Shown piece by piece: positions 25,975-35,456 of a stretch of 64,000 bases of DNA; within the stretch, counting starts at the first letter, position 1, and every line of letters begins with the position of its first letter. A model generated the notes under the pieces. That model was not told the origin of the DNA. It made no database searches and saw nothing but the letters and a program-made list of their open reading frames with translations. This DNA comes from a virus. The position numbers were made by a program, and so were the translations under genes. The stretch lies in the IMG/VR virus record IMGVR_UViG_3300050119_000072, positions 22,656 to 86,655 of that record, one strand, 5' to 3'.

Positions 25975-26688
25975 CTACAGTAAGCGTCCGTTCCTTTGCG
26001 CAAAGACAAGCGGGTCTGTCGCGTGCTTTTCCCGATTGCATTTAATACAAAGTAACTGAATGTTCTCAATGTAATTTGAGCCGCCTTTTGCTAATGGAAC
26101 ATAATGGTCGACTTCGTACTTTCCATTTAGCCTGCGGAAACAGAACGCGCATTTGCCGGACTGTTTATCATATAGGGCGTTGACTTGTTTCTGCGTGTGG
26201 CGACCTGCTGCCCCTCTTTCTTTGGCGCGACGGTTGCGGCGTTTTTGTTTACGCACGTCAGGATGACGTTTCTCCCACGCGCGTTTGGTGGCGTTTATCC
26301 GTATTTTGTGGCGCTCTCGGATGCGCCTGTCTTGTTTTCTTACTTTCGCAGGGTGCGTTTGCCTTTCTTTCTTATGTTTCTCTCTAATCGTTTCCGCGTT
26401 CCGCGAATAATAATCTTCGCCACAAGCTCGCAGCCCTTTTTGATACGCCTTAGCGCGCGGTAGTTCTACGTCTCTATTCCTCTCGTAGTGCCTGCGCCTC
26501 GCAGCCTTTTTCTTCGACGGATTTGCTGCGCTCCATATACGATAGGCTTCTGCGCAACACTCAACACATTGATTTTGGTGAGTGTAGCGCTCGCATACAT
26601 GACCGTTCTTGCACGAGACGCCAGAGTAATAACGCTTTAGCCCAGCGGCTTTGGCGTCGCGTCTACGCAGAATCATGGTGGTGCCCAT
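25975..26688 (-). CDS. Free-standing HNH endonuclease
   Basis: 237 residues from the ATG at 26688 (26676 is also possible). The N-terminal module SCKNGHVCERYTHQNQCVEC is a zinc-finger-like DNA-binding unit. A long basic helical linker follows. The C-terminus is HNH: KCAFCFRRLNGKYEVDHYVP, then LLCIKCNREK. It is AT-richer than its neighbours, on the opposite strand, and fits between two + strand genes, which marks it as an inserted homing gene. It is a clear paralogue of the gene at 35457. Confidence 0.82.
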   Translation of the reverse strand: MGTTMILRRRDAKAAGLKRYYSGVSCKNGHVCERYTHQNQCVECCAEAYRIWSAANPSKKKAARRRHYERNRDVELPRAKAYQKGLRACGEDYYSRNAETIREKHKKERQTHPAKVRKQDRRIRERHKIRINATKRAWEKRHPDVRKQKRRNRRAKERGAAGRHTQKQVNALYDKQSGKCAFCFRRLNGKYEVDHYVPLAKGGSNYIENIQLLCIKCNREKHATDPLVFAQRNGRLL

Positions 26689-26738
26689 GACAAAAACTAG
26701 CACCGCCCCACGATAGCAATCAACCGAAAGGAAACACA

Positions 26739-27053
26739 ATGGCTAAAGATATGTCGAAGGGTCCCTACAAAAAGGATCACCCAGAAAATTTTATTGAAGG
26801 AGCCTTGACCGGTGGTCATGGTCCCTCGGAAGGCATCCACGAAACGCACGTCGATCGCCCGCACCAGACCATCAATACCGCGGTCGCAATGGACAACGTC
26901 AAGCTCGCAATGCCGATCAAGACCTCGATCCTCGACGATGAGTTCCCCGGCGGCGTGGACAACCTCAAGCATTCACTCAGCGGCGCGTCCGCGGTGAACG
27001 AGGAAGTCGGCGCGGCTGGACCGGTACGCCACATTATCGTACCTGGGCATTGA
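26739..27053 (+). CDS. Hypothetical virion-region protein
   Basis: 104 residues with AAAGGAAACACA before the ATG. Basic at the start (KDMSKGPYKKDHPENF), then a mixed extended segment with PHQTINTAVAMDNVKLAMP and a C-terminal GPVRHIIVPGH. No recognised domain. It is flanked by two antisense HNH genes, so it has been isolated from its operon by insertions. Confidence 0.55.
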   Translation: MAKDMSKGPYKKDHPENFIEGALTGGHGPSEGIHETHVDRPHQTINTAVAMDNVKLAMPIKTSILDDEFPGGVDNLKHSLSGASAVNEEVGAAGPVRHIIVPGH

Positions 27054-27054
27054 C

Positions 27055-27651
27055 CTACAAGTTGCTCCCGCCTGTCTCATCGATGGGCGGGGGCTTCTTG
27101 TGGTATCGTCGGTCTGCGCGTTTGGGTCGGCGGTTTAATGCCTGCTCGCTCCAAGTTGCCCATCGACAATTTGACGGCATGTAATTGCCGTCCCGGTCTG
27201 GGTATCTGTCGAGGGTTAGGTGTTCTGCGAAGCCGTTGGCTAATGCCCAATCACGGAAGCAGTGGACCGAATGCCATTCGGCGCACACGCGAATCCCGCG
27301 GCCGCCGTAGTATTCAAATTTCTCGGTCTTTGGATTCTCGCATCTATTCAGCATTGCCCTCCAAGCCCTGTATATCTTCGTGCCGTCCAATCCATGCTTC
27401 CGGTTAGCGCGGCCAGTCGCGGCAATAGCTTCGCGCTTTTGACACCCGCAACTCTTGGTATTGCCGCTTCTGACGCTTTCGAGGCGAGCGACCACCATTG
27501 TTCCGCAGTCGCATCGAAACCGCCAAAGTATCTTTCGACGTGTCCCCGCTTCGCGGCCCGCAGATTTAACCGCGGTCAATCTATTGAACCGCTGTCCAGG
27601 AGAGGTTTTTCGGCTATAGGGTGCGGCAGCCTTTGTCATGGGTCCATCCAT
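27055..27651 (-). CDS. Free-standing HNH-type endonuclease (AP2/NUMOD-like)
   Basis: 198 residues. N-terminal CDCGTMVVARLESVRSGNTK with a following CGC is the typical start of phage HNH genes, followed by KIYRAWRAMLNRCENPK, YYGGRGIRVCAEW, LTLDRYPD and CRWATWSEQ: the YGGRGI-W-F-D...NCRWAT pattern of an HNH family with a single conserved His-Asn pair. No ribosome site at either ATG. TTGCGT-17-TATAAA (27716-27745 on the minus strand) is a possible promoter upstream. Confidence 0.8.
   Translation of the reverse strand: MDGPMTKAAAPYSRKTSPGQRFNRLTAVKSAGREAGTRRKILWRFRCDCGTMVVARLESVRSGNTKSCGCQKREAIAATGRANRKHGLDGTKIYRAWRAMLNRCENPKTEKFEYYGGRGIRVCAEWHSVHCFRDWALANGFAEHLTLDRYPDRDGNYMPSNCRWATWSEQALNRRPKRADRRYHKKPPPIDETGGSNL
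27064..27099 (+). terminator. Terminator-like hairpin inside the end of an HNH gene
   Basis: GCTCCCGCC pairs with GGGCGGGGGC (one wobble) and is followed by TTCTTG on the + strand. It also encodes the last dozen codons of the antisense HNH gene, so it probably served as the + strand terminator into which the gene inserted. Confidence 0.55.
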
Positions 27652-27663
27652 CGACTGAGGTTA

Positions 27664-27704
27664 GGCCCCCACAAGCGCGTCAACGCGGTGGGGGCCGCAC
27701 TTTT
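27664..27704 (+). terminator. Long hairpin terminator
   Basis: GGCCCCCAC (27664-27672) pairs with GTGGGGGCC (27688-27696), with GCGCG TCAA CGCG nested inside, then GCACTTTTATA. It is the last strong hairpin before the gene at 27757 and would stop any + strand transcript. Confidence 0.75.
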
Positions 27705-27756
27705 ATAGAACTGAGTCGTACTCTACGCAACGCTTACCAACCAAAGGAACCTCTCT

Positions 27757-28329
27757 ATGAGCGATACCGTACCCGTCATCCGTCTCGACCGATCAAAAGT
27801 TTTCTCCGAGGTGCACGGCGAGCGCACCCCGGAAGATCCGCACTACCACGTACATTATTGGCAAGGCGGCAAGGTCGGCAACGCCATCGTGCTCTTGCCA
27901 TTCGACGCCAACGGTCTGCTCGTCCCCGACGATGGCCGCAAAGAGCCTTTCATGGGCATGGGGTCGGACAGCAAGCCGGTCGAATATCGACCGCTCTATA
28001 ACCAGGCCATGCGCGACATGCTTGAGCGCAGGATGAAGCGGCTGGCTGTGCCGGCGGCGGCCGCCGACGCGGAAACCGACGAAACGCCTGGCGAAGGCGA
28101 GCCGGGAGATATGCCGGGCAATGATGGCGTGAACCTGGAGTCGTGGCTGCGCGGCGAAGCGCAATATCAGCCGCACCAGATCAAATCGGCGTTCAAAGAA
28201 CGCTACCACCGCAATGTGCAGAAGGTGTCGGAGATCGTCGTCGAGTTGGTCCTCGACGAAAAGCTGGTCGGGGAAGATGAAGTTTGCCCTGCTCTGGCCA
28301 AGCACCTGCCGGCGAAAGTCGCAGCCTAA
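27757..28329 (+). CDS. Hypothetical protein with acidic linker
   Basis: 190 residues. An N-terminal domain (VIRLDRSKVFSEVHGERTP, HYHVHYWQGGKVGNAI) is followed by an Ala/Glu/Gly linker and a C-terminal helical part (AFKERYHRNVQKVSEIVVEL). I cannot assign a family; phages often place such proteins between capsid and connector genes. A ribosome site AAAGGA lies upstream. Confidence 0.55.
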   Translation: MSDTVPVIRLDRSKVFSEVHGERTPEDPHYHVHYWQGGKVGNAIVLLPFDANGLLVPDDGRKEPFMGMGSDSKPVEYRPLYNQAMRDMLERRMKRLAVPAAAADAETDETPGEGEPGDMPGNDGVNLESWLRGEAQYQPHQIKSAFKERYHRNVQKVSEIVVELVLDEKLVGEDEVCPALAKHLPAKVAA

Positions 28330-28349
28330 AACCACAGGCGATTTGTTGA

Positions 28350-28383
28350 AACGGCCGCTCCATCGGGGCGGCCGTTGTCGTTT
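28350..28383 (+). terminator. Rho-independent terminator
   Basis: AACGGCCGC (28350-28358) pairs with GCGGCCGTT (28368-28376), then GTCGTTTCTCT. The T-run is interrupted, so efficiency may be moderate. Confidence 0.7.
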
Positions 28384-28406
28384 CTCTCGCGTGATCGAGT
28401 TTTGCC

Positions 28407-29306
28407 ATGGCGATGACGTATTCAAGCTTAATCGCCAGCAAAGGCAGTTCCGGCTCGATCGCCACGTGGGTGGCCTACTCGCTTCTGGATTTGCCGCCGA
28501 TCGTCGATGAGGCACAATCGCTGGTGTACGGCTTGTTGCGCTGCCGGGAAATGATGACGGAGTTAAGCTTCTCCGTTCCGGTCAACGGCTCATATATCGA
28601 CCTCCCGGACCGCTTTCTCGACCCTATCGGGCGCATGAAGCTAACGAGCTTCAACACGCCAATTCGCCACAAGGATTCCGGCTCGCTCCAACAAAACCGC
28701 AATTACGACGAGCTGTCCGGCACGCTCGGCGCCAATCCGTTCACAACCGTAGCGTCCTCCAATCTGGTGACAGTCGCGCTCGATGGCAGCGGGTTCACCC
28801 AGGACTCGGTGTTCAATACGTCGGGCGCCACGGCCTTTAACGGCGCCGCAATCAACGGCACGTTTCCGATCACGGATATTGCCGCCGATGGTAATAGCTT
28901 CACCATCGATATCTCCATTCTCGGCACCACGCCAAGCGCGTCTGGCGCAGGCGGCGGATCGGCTGTGGATTATATCTGCGACCAGCTTATCGCTGGCATA
29001 CCGCAGTGGTGGGCAATCTGGAACGAGCAACTCAAGTTTGACGTGGCGTTTAGCCAACAATCGCTCGGCAAGTTGCAATACTACCGCAGCCTCCCGTTGC
29101 TCTCGACCAGCAACCAAAGCAATTTTCTCACCAATCGATACCCGCAGTTAATGCGAACGGCCTGCGTCACCGCAGCCGCCGATTTTATGAAAGACGACGC
29201 CGAATATCAAAAGGGGCTCACGCGCCTCGAAACCCTCGTGCAGACCATCAGCATCGAAAATGATGGCCAGTTGCGCGGGATGGAATTGGACCCGTTCATC
29301 CCATGA
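28407..29306 (+). CDS. Head-tail connector (adaptor) protein, putative
   Basis: 299 residues. It starts with a helical SLVYGLLRCREMMTELSFSV, then FLDPIGRMKL, typical of short-tailed phage adaptors that bind the portal. A Ser/Thr/Gly beta insertion lies at about 115-190. The C-half has PQWWAIWNEQLKFDVAFSQ and MRTACVTAAADFMKDDAEY, the kind of helices seen in gp4/tube-A-like proteins. It is coupled to the following fibre gene (ATGA). Confidence 0.7.
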   Translation: MAMTYSSLIASKGSSGSIATWVAYSLLDLPPIVDEAQSLVYGLLRCREMMTELSFSVPVNGSYIDLPDRFLDPIGRMKLTSFNTPIRHKDSGSLQQNRNYDELSGTLGANPFTTVASSNLVTVALDGSGFTQDSVFNTSGATAFNGAAINGTFPITDIAADGNSFTIDISILGTTPSASGAGGGSAVDYICDQLIAGIPQWWAIWNEQLKFDVAFSQQSLGKLQYYRSLPLLSTSNQSNFLTNRYPQLMRTACVTAAADFMKDDAEYQKGLTRLETLVQTISIENDGQLRGMELDPFIP

Positions 29307-31540
29307 CGTCCGATACATATTCCAGCACACTTGGCGTCCTCTTCATGGGGACAGGAAACGACAACAATACGTGGGGCACCAACGCCAACGCGGCCGTCTT
29401 TCAGATATTGGAAGATGCGATTGCCAATGTGCTCACATCGTCCGTCACCGGCGGCACGCTCGATCTTTCCGGTAGTCCGCCCCCGGCTGCGGCCTCACAA
29501 GTGCGCTTTGCTGCACTCGTGTTCACCGGTACGCTTGCCAGCGCGCAGACGATCCGCGTTCCGAACCTGCCAAAATTCTGGTGGGTCCAGAATGCGACCA
29601 GCGGCGCCTTCGCGCTGCAAATAGAAACTTATGCCAGTTCCACTGCCGGCACGCCGCAGACAATTCCGCAGAACTCTGGGTGGCAGCTTGTCTATTGCGA
29701 TGGGGCCGGCGATATCGTGGTATTCCCGTTCAATTCCATCCAGGTTCAAATGCCGGACGGCTCAAAGCTGCTGCCGAGCTATGCCTTTATAAACGACAGC
29801 ACGAGCGGCTTGTTTCTCCCGAGTGTAACGGTCACCGACGGCGCCATGGATGGCAGTACGTCGGCATTGCAATGCACGACGTCAAACCCGTTCCAGCCTT
29901 CCGATGTAGGGCGGCGTATTGTGGTGGCGGGCGCTGGCGCAGCCGGTGCCAATCTAGTTACTACGATTGCCGCGTATACGAGCCCAAGCGAGGTCTCCAC
30001 AACCGCCAACTCGCAGACTTTAGTGAGCGGCGCAACCGTCGCCTACGACGGCTTCAAAGTTGGCATCACTGCCGAGGGTGGCACATTCGGCATCATCATC
30101 AATCCATTGGGGATGAAGGCGTCTACAATTGGCTCAATAGTCGCCGGCGGCACAAATTACGCAATTGGCGACACCGTCGTTCCAACGGGCGGCACTGCAC
30201 TACGGAATTTCTTGCTCACTGTAGAGAGCGTGTCCGGCGGAGTGGTGACCGGGCTCACGATCACGGACGCCGGTCTCTATCATGCGGTGCCACCAAATCC
30301 TGTGGCTCAAGGGTCGACGTCTGGGTCCGGTTCAGGATTGACGGTCGATATTACTTGGGTGAATGCTAACCTTCTCTCCGCGCCAACGGGAACGTCGTTG
30401 CTGCCTGCGCTTGGTCTTTCAAGTTTTATGCAGGCGTTTGTCATTTTGGAAAGCGCGGTGGCGGCCGGCACCGCGCTAATCGCTGGCGGCGGCTTCGGCG
30501 CTCTTGCTGCCGCAAACACTGTTACGCAGCCGCTTCTTGCGCCTGGCGCAGCGCCGCTTCCTTACGTCGCCGCACAAATCAACGACAATCTGCACATCTT
30601 AAACGACGCCACAAACGCGACCCGCGATATTAACGTCACGCCTGGTCGCGTGCGCGATGACAGCGACGCCACAAATATCCAAGTCGCCGCGACTATGTAT
30701 AAGCGGCTCGATACCTCGTGGGTAGCCGGCGGCATTAGCGGGACGCCACAAGGCGCGTGCGATAGCGGCAGCAAAGGCACCAACCAAACTTGGCATGTTT
30801 TTGCTATAGGCTCATTGGCCAATTCGCCGGCAACCTACTCCCGCTCTGGCAGTACGGTGACGTTGAAGTTTGCCACAACGCCGCCAGGCGGAATTGGCAG
30901 CACTCTCCGTGTTATCGGGATTGGCGCAGGCTTCGACGGCATCTATCCTGTCACCGGCACCGGCACAGACGCGCTAACCTATACCAGTGGGACGTCCGGG
31001 ACCGTAAACACCACTTCGGTCCCCGCTGGAACTACAGCCGACCTATTCGATATTCTAGCGTCGCAAAGCTATAGCTCGCCAACCCTTCCGTCGGGCTGGA
31101 CGGTTAAACAATGCTTGGGCTCGATCCTTACGGACGTCGCAGACGCCAACATCATGCAGTTCACACAAGTCGGGGACGAATTCCGGCTGAGTGTGATGGT
31201 GCCAACGACCGCATCAATGTCGACCACTGCGTCTCTGGTCACGCTGGCAGCGTTGCCATTGGGTGTGAAGGTATATGCGGAACTGCGAATCTATTTCAGT
31301 CCCGGTGCAGCCGGCACTCAAATTGGTTTTATGCTGCAATCGCCGGATGAAACAGGCGTCAACGCCGCTCTCACCATTCCTGGTACGTGGCAGAGCATCG
31401 TACAGCAGGCGAGCGAATTTGAAGCGGTAGAGCGCACGAATACGTCCGCTCAAGTTCTTACGTCTCTTTCGGGCACTGGCGGCACCGTTGTCACGTTCGC
31501 GGTCAAAGGCTGGCGCGATCCACGACGCCGATTGTTCTAA
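29303..31540 (+). CDS. Tail fibre-like protein
   Basis: 745 residues. The N-terminus NTWGTNANAAVFQILEDAI is the recurring fibre-attachment signature (N-x-W-G-x-N-x-N). The rest is Gly/Thr/Ser/Ala-rich beta structure, with repeats of the type GSTVTLKF and TGLTITDAGLYH, and a C-terminal strand-rich domain. It probably binds the host surface. The start overlaps the connector gene (ATGA) and the next gene follows three bases later. Confidence 0.75.
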   Translation: MTSDTYSSTLGVLFMGTGNDNNTWGTNANAAVFQILEDAIANVLTSSVTGGTLDLSGSPPPAAASQVRFAALVFTGTLASAQTIRVPNLPKFWWVQNATSGAFALQIETYASSTAGTPQTIPQNSGWQLVYCDGAGDIVVFPFNSIQVQMPDGSKLLPSYAFINDSTSGLFLPSVTVTDGAMDGSTSALQCTTSNPFQPSDVGRRIVVAGAGAAGANLVTTIAAYTSPSEVSTTANSQTLVSGATVAYDGFKVGITAEGGTFGIIINPLGMKASTIGSIVAGGTNYAIGDTVVPTGGTALRNFLLTVESVSGGVVTGLTITDAGLYHAVPPNPVAQGSTSGSGSGLTVDITWVNANLLSAPTGTSLLPALGLSSFMQAFVILESAVAAGTALIAGGGFGALAAANTVTQPLLAPGAAPLPYVAAQINDNLHILNDATNATRDINVTPGRVRDDSDATNIQVAATMYKRLDTSWVAGGISGTPQGACDSGSKGTNQTWHVFAIGSLANSPATYSRSGSTVTLKFATTPPGGIGSTLRVIGIGAGFDGIYPVTGTGTDALTYTSGTSGTVNTTSVPAGTTADLFDILASQSYSSPTLPSGWTVKQCLGSILTDVADANIMQFTQVGDEFRLSVMVPTTASMSTTASLVTLAALPLGVKVYAELRIYFSPGAAGTQIGFMLQSPDETGVNAALTIPGTWQSIVQQASEFEAVERTNTSAQVLTSLSGTGGTVVTFAVKGWRDPRRRLF

Positions 31541-31543
31541 GCC

Positions 31544-33634
31544 ATGTCGCAGGTTTCCCCGCTTCCGATTGCACCACCGCCAGGCGTGGTGGTTACGGAG
31601 ACTGATCGTGTGGCAGAGGGGCGCTGGATTGCGCCGTTCGATAAAATACGATTTGTAAAAGCGCGCGCGCAGAAGATTGGCGGCAATATCCGCGTTACTT
31701 CGACGCCTATGTCTGGCACCCCGCGCGCAATGTTGGCGTGGCGCGACTTTCTGCAAAATCAATACGTTGCGTCCGGGACGTATCGAAAGCTCTACGCCTT
31801 CGATAGCGGATACAATCTCACCGATATCACGCCGTTTTCCTCGACCGGTTCGCTTAATCAAGGCGGCATCGTCGCTCGCGGCGCGATTACGGGTGGCAGC
31901 CTCTATACCAACGGCACCTATACGAATGTGCCTCTTACTGGTGGGTCTGGCTCCGGGGCCAAGGCAACAGTCGTCGTCTCCGGCGGTGTCGTAAGCGCGG
32001 TCACGATTACAGCACCGGGCGACCTTTACAAAACATCGGATAGCCTTTCGGCAGTGGCTGCCAATATAGGTGGCACCGGTTCAGGTTTTGCCCTTGCAAT
32101 CAGTACGATTGGGCCGTTTTTTACGACGTCATCGTCGACCTCGGTGCAGGTGACGAACAAGGCCCATGGACGCAATGTCGGAGATACCGCAATTTACGCG
32201 GCCGCTGCGACATTTAATGGCGTGTCGATGGTCGGCAGCTTTATTGTCCAGACAGTTGTCGATGCAAACCACTACACTGTAACCGCGACGGCCACCGCGA
32301 CTGGCACCGGGTTCGGCGGCGGCAACTCCGTCACTTACAGTGACGAGATCCCGGTCGGGACAGAATTAGGTGCATACGGTCTTGGCTGGGGCGTTGGTCC
32401 GTGGGGCCTGGGAGAATGGGGCAACGCGCGCGGCGCATCAACTATCTTCACAGAGCCCCGCGTTTGGTCTCTCGATTATTTCGGTGACATTCTGGTCGCC
32501 ACCTATAACGGCGGCTCGCTCTGGTTTTTTGATCCAACCCAAGACGAGCCATGGCCGCGCGCCGTGGCTACCTTCGAAAGCCAAAGTGTCGTCAGCGCCC
32601 CGACTAATTTCCGCGCCATGTTTATTACGCCGGAGCGGTTTATCTTCGGATTGTGCGACGCGATGGTGGTCAACGTCTGTTCGCAGGGCGATCCGACCAT
32701 ATGGACGCCGGCAACGACAAACACGGCCTTCGCACGCACCTTGCAGAACGGCACCAAGCTCGTCAGCGGACGAGTGCTGGCACCGTTCATTTCGTTGGTA
32801 TGGTCGGACTCAGCGGTCTACCTGTTCCAATATACTGGCTCGCAATTCATCTATAATTCCAGCGTGGCCGGTCTCGATTGCGGCCTGATTGCGCCCGGCG
32901 CGGCTGTGACCGTAGATGGCGTCGCCTATTGGATGGGAGCCGATAATTTCTACTCCTACAACGGCTCGGTCTCCCGCATGCCGAATGTGGAAGATATCCG
33001 CCAATACGTATTCGACGCGGTTCCCGACACATTGGCCTTCCAGTGCACGGCAATCTACGTCGCCAAGTACCACGAAATATGGTGGTTCTATCCGACGGCC
33101 GGCGCGACCAATCCGACCAACTACGTCATCTTTCACATCAACGATCAATGCTGGTCGATTGGCACCGCGGATTTCTATTCGAGCGCTGGCGTTACCGCGG
33201 CGCGCGCCTCCGGCACGCATTTCACGCAAGGTGATACATCGCCTTTGATGGCCGGGACGGATGGGTACATATACAACCACGACCCGATTGGCGACACATT
33301 CAACGACAACGGCAATCCGCTGACGTGGACGCTGACGCTCGCTCCCTACGCGTTGCAAGAGGGCATTCAAAATATCGACGTGGAAGGCATCCTGTTCGAT
33401 TTCTTCGAGCAAAGCGGCAATATATCGGCAACGGTCAATATGTGGGACCGGCTCACCGACCTAGCGCCGATCGATACGCAGACCTCAATTATCCCAGACG
33501 CGCAGGCCGGGTTAACGGATTTTAGAGTGGGCGGCCGCTATCTTGCCATGACACTCACCTCGTCCGATCTCGGCAACTACATGCGCTACGGAAAGCCGGT
33601 CGCTTACCCAAAGACCGCTGGGCGCCGTCGCTGA
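31544..33634 (+). CDS. Tail nozzle/stabilisation protein (tube-B-like)
   Basis: 696 residues. It opens with PIAPPPGVVVTETDRVAEGRW and a WIAPFDKIRF region, then long beta stretches. A GWGVGPWGLGEWG motif near 285 and the series WSLDYFGDILVATYNGGSLW, VDGVAYWMGADNFY, YIYNHDPIGD are typical of the beta-propeller nozzle proteins that extend the portal in short-tailed phages. It is placed between fibre and ejection genes, as in other podoviruses. Confidence 0.75.
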   Translation: MSQVSPLPIAPPPGVVVTETDRVAEGRWIAPFDKIRFVKARAQKIGGNIRVTSTPMSGTPRAMLAWRDFLQNQYVASGTYRKLYAFDSGYNLTDITPFSSTGSLNQGGIVARGAITGGSLYTNGTYTNVPLTGGSGSGAKATVVVSGGVVSAVTITAPGDLYKTSDSLSAVAANIGGTGSGFALAISTIGPFFTTSSSTSVQVTNKAHGRNVGDTAIYAAAATFNGVSMVGSFIVQTVVDANHYTVTATATATGTGFGGGNSVTYSDEIPVGTELGAYGLGWGVGPWGLGEWGNARGASTIFTEPRVWSLDYFGDILVATYNGGSLWFFDPTQDEPWPRAVATFESQSVVSAPTNFRAMFITPERFIFGLCDAMVVNVCSQGDPTIWTPATTNTAFARTLQNGTKLVSGRVLAPFISLVWSDSAVYLFQYTGSQFIYNSSVAGLDCGLIAPGAAVTVDGVAYWMGADNFYSYNGSVSRMPNVEDIRQYVFDAVPDTLAFQCTAIYVAKYHEIWWFYPTAGATNPTNYVIFHINDQCWSIGTADFYSSAGVTAARASGTHFTQGDTSPLMAGTDGYIYNHDPIGDTFNDNGNPLTWTLTLAPYALQEGIQNIDVEGILFDFFEQSGNISATVNMWDRLTDLAPIDTQTSIIPDAQAGLTDFRVGGRYLAMTLTSSDLGNYMRYGKPVAYPKTAGRRR

Positions 33635-33650
33635 TGTTAAGGAATACACA

Positions 33651-33881
33651 ATGAGACCCGTGACCATTGATCCAAATAATGTCCCGGCGGCCCTCACAGA
33701 AATTCAGCGGGCGTCACATGAAAATGACGTTTGCGAAATGGCGCAGAACTTCGATTTTGACGCGGCGGTGACGCAGACAACGACGCTCGCGGTCGGGACG
33801 CCTTCGCTCGACAACGTGGTCAATGTGCTCGGCACGCTTCTGCAAATCCATCAGCGCGGCGGCTTGAACCGCACAACCTGA
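33651..33881 (+). CDS. Small hypothetical protein
   Basis: 76 residues, largely helical: PAALTEIQRASHENDVCEMAQNF then LDNVVNVLGTLLQIHQRGG. No known family; it is coupled to the next gene by a shared base (TGATG). Confidence 0.55.
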   Translation: MRPVTIDPNNVPAALTEIQRASHENDVCEMAQNFDFDAAVTQTTTLAVGTPSLDNVVNVLGTLLQIHQRGGLNRTT

Positions 33882-34291
33882 TGGATGCACTTGGCCCCGT
33901 CGAAATTCGCTACGCGAAGTCGGATGAGGATATCGTCGCTATCCACAAGTTCCTATGCCATGTGGCTGGCCCGACCTTGCCAGGACCGATCGCGGCCAAA
34001 GAAAGCATCGAGGAAATCTGGCGCTGCGTAAATCACGACGTCGCGCTGATGGCAATTCGCGGGCCACTTTTGGTGGGCACCTTTGGCATCATCAACCCCG
34101 CGTTCTGGTGGAACAACAAAATAAAGTTTCTAGCTAATCGCTGGCTTTTCGTCATCCCAGACTCGCACGCGCTTTTGCCGCTGGTGCGCGAAGGGGTGGC
34201 AATAGCCAAAGCGTCCGACCTCGAGCTGCACGTCTATGACGAGGCCAAAGGTCGCCTCCTGATATTCAACAAAAGCAAAAACAGGAACTAA
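33881..34291 (+). CDS. GNAT-like acyltransferase fold protein
   Basis: 136 residues. The beginning VEIRYAKSDEDIVAIHKFL and later WRCVNHDVALMAIRGPLLVG, followed by FLANRWLFVIPD, match the strand-helix-strand order of GNAT acetyltransferases found beside internal virion genes of short-tailed phages. The acetyl-CoA loop (R/Q-x-x-G-x-G/A) is not evident, so it may be a structural relative instead of an active enzyme. Confidence 0.6.
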   Translation: MDALGPVEIRYAKSDEDIVAIHKFLCHVAGPTLPGPIAAKESIEEIWRCVNHDVALMAIRGPLLVGTFGIINPAFWWNNKIKFLANRWLFVIPDSHALLPLVREGVAIAKASDLELHVYDEAKGRLLIFNKSKNRN

Positions 34292-34295
34292 AGCC

Positions 34296-35453
34296 ATGTG
34301 CTTTGGATCATCCCAGCAATCAACCACCAATACCTCGTCCTCCGGGCCGTCGTGGCTGACCGGTGCCGCGCAAAGCAATCTTACGTCGGCGCAAAATCTG
34401 CAATCGGCTGGCTTCCAGCCTTTCACGGGACAGATGGTTGCGCCGGCCAGCGGTCAGCAGCAAACCTCGTTCGGGCTCGCTAACAATCTTTCCAATTCGG
34501 TCAATGGTGGCCCGATTGGATCGGAAGTGTCGAACGTCGCCAATGCGGCGCCTGGCTCCGTGACGCCGTCCACAATCTCGTCGGCCATGTCGCCCTACAT
34601 GAACGCCTATGTTGGCGACGCGCTGGCACCCCAAATCCAAAACCTGAATAATCAGGAGGCGTTGCAAAGCCAGTTAACGCAAGGGGCCGCGACGTCCGCC
34701 GGCGCCTTCGGCGATCCGCGCGCCACGATGTTACAGCAAAACCAGAACGCCAATAACAGCCTTCAAGAACAAGGCCTTGTTGGCAACGCCTATACCTCGG
34801 CGTTTAATACCGCGATCGGCGCCGGCGCGCAGGACGTATCGAACAACCTCAATGCGCAGACGACAAACGCCAATCTCGCCAACACCCAGAAGCAAACCGA
34901 CCTCGCGGCAGCAAATTTGCAGTATGGGCTTTCGAGCGGCGCGGCCAATCTGGAAAACACTTACGGCGGCCAGCAAACCGCGATCTCGCAGGCAGGTGAT
35001 ACCGCCAACTACAATCAATATCTTTTGGCGCAGCAATATCCCTTCCTCACCAGCCAGAACCTTAACCAGACGATTCAGGCGGCCACGCCAGGCGCCGGGC
35101 AAACCGGGACGTCGACCACATCGACGCCGAACAATTCGGGGTGGGGATTGCTCGGCACGCTGGCGGGCGTGGCGGCCGCGCCGTTCACAGGCGGACTGTC
35201 CCTCGCCGGATCGACGGCTCTCAATTTGGGCAACGCCGGCGGCACAGGCGGCGGACTCGGTGGCCTATACGCAGACGGCGGCCGCCCACCTGTCGGGAAG
35301 CCTTCAATCGTCGGCGAGCGCGGTCCGGAACTGTTCGTGCCCGATCGTCCCGGCACCATCATCCCGCATGAAGTGCTGCAAGCCGCGCGCAACAAGCGCG
35401 AGGCCAAGCACGGCAAGCCGAAGAAGAACATCAAACTCGGCATCGCGGCGTAA
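34296..35453 (+). CDS. Internal virion (ejection-type) protein
   Basis: 385 residues. MCFGSSQQSTTNTSSSGPSW opens like internal virion proteins. The middle is Asn/Gln/Ala-rich helix (EALQSQLTQGAATSAGAFGD, TNANLANTQKQTDLAAANLQ). Near residue 275-310 is a hydrophobic Gly/Ala stretch (GWGLLGTLAGVAAAPFTGG) that may cross membranes. The end KPSIVGERGPELFVPDRPG is a tag also seen at the C-termini of tape-measure and ejection proteins. It probably enters the host with the DNA. Confidence 0.65.
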   Translation: MCFGSSQQSTTNTSSSGPSWLTGAAQSNLTSAQNLQSAGFQPFTGQMVAPASGQQQTSFGLANNLSNSVNGGPIGSEVSNVANAAPGSVTPSTISSAMSPYMNAYVGDALAPQIQNLNNQEALQSQLTQGAATSAGAFGDPRATMLQQNQNANNSLQEQGLVGNAYTSAFNTAIGAGAQDVSNNLNAQTTNANLANTQKQTDLAAANLQYGLSSGAANLENTYGGQQTAISQAGDTANYNQYLLAQQYPFLTSQNLNQTIQAATPGAGQTGTSTTSTPNNSGWGLLGTLAGVAAAPFTGGLSLAGSTALNLGNAGGTGGGLGGLYADGGRPPVGKPSIVGERGPELFVPDRPGTIIPHEVLQAARNKREAKHGKPKKNIKLGIAA

Positions 35454-35456
35454 GGA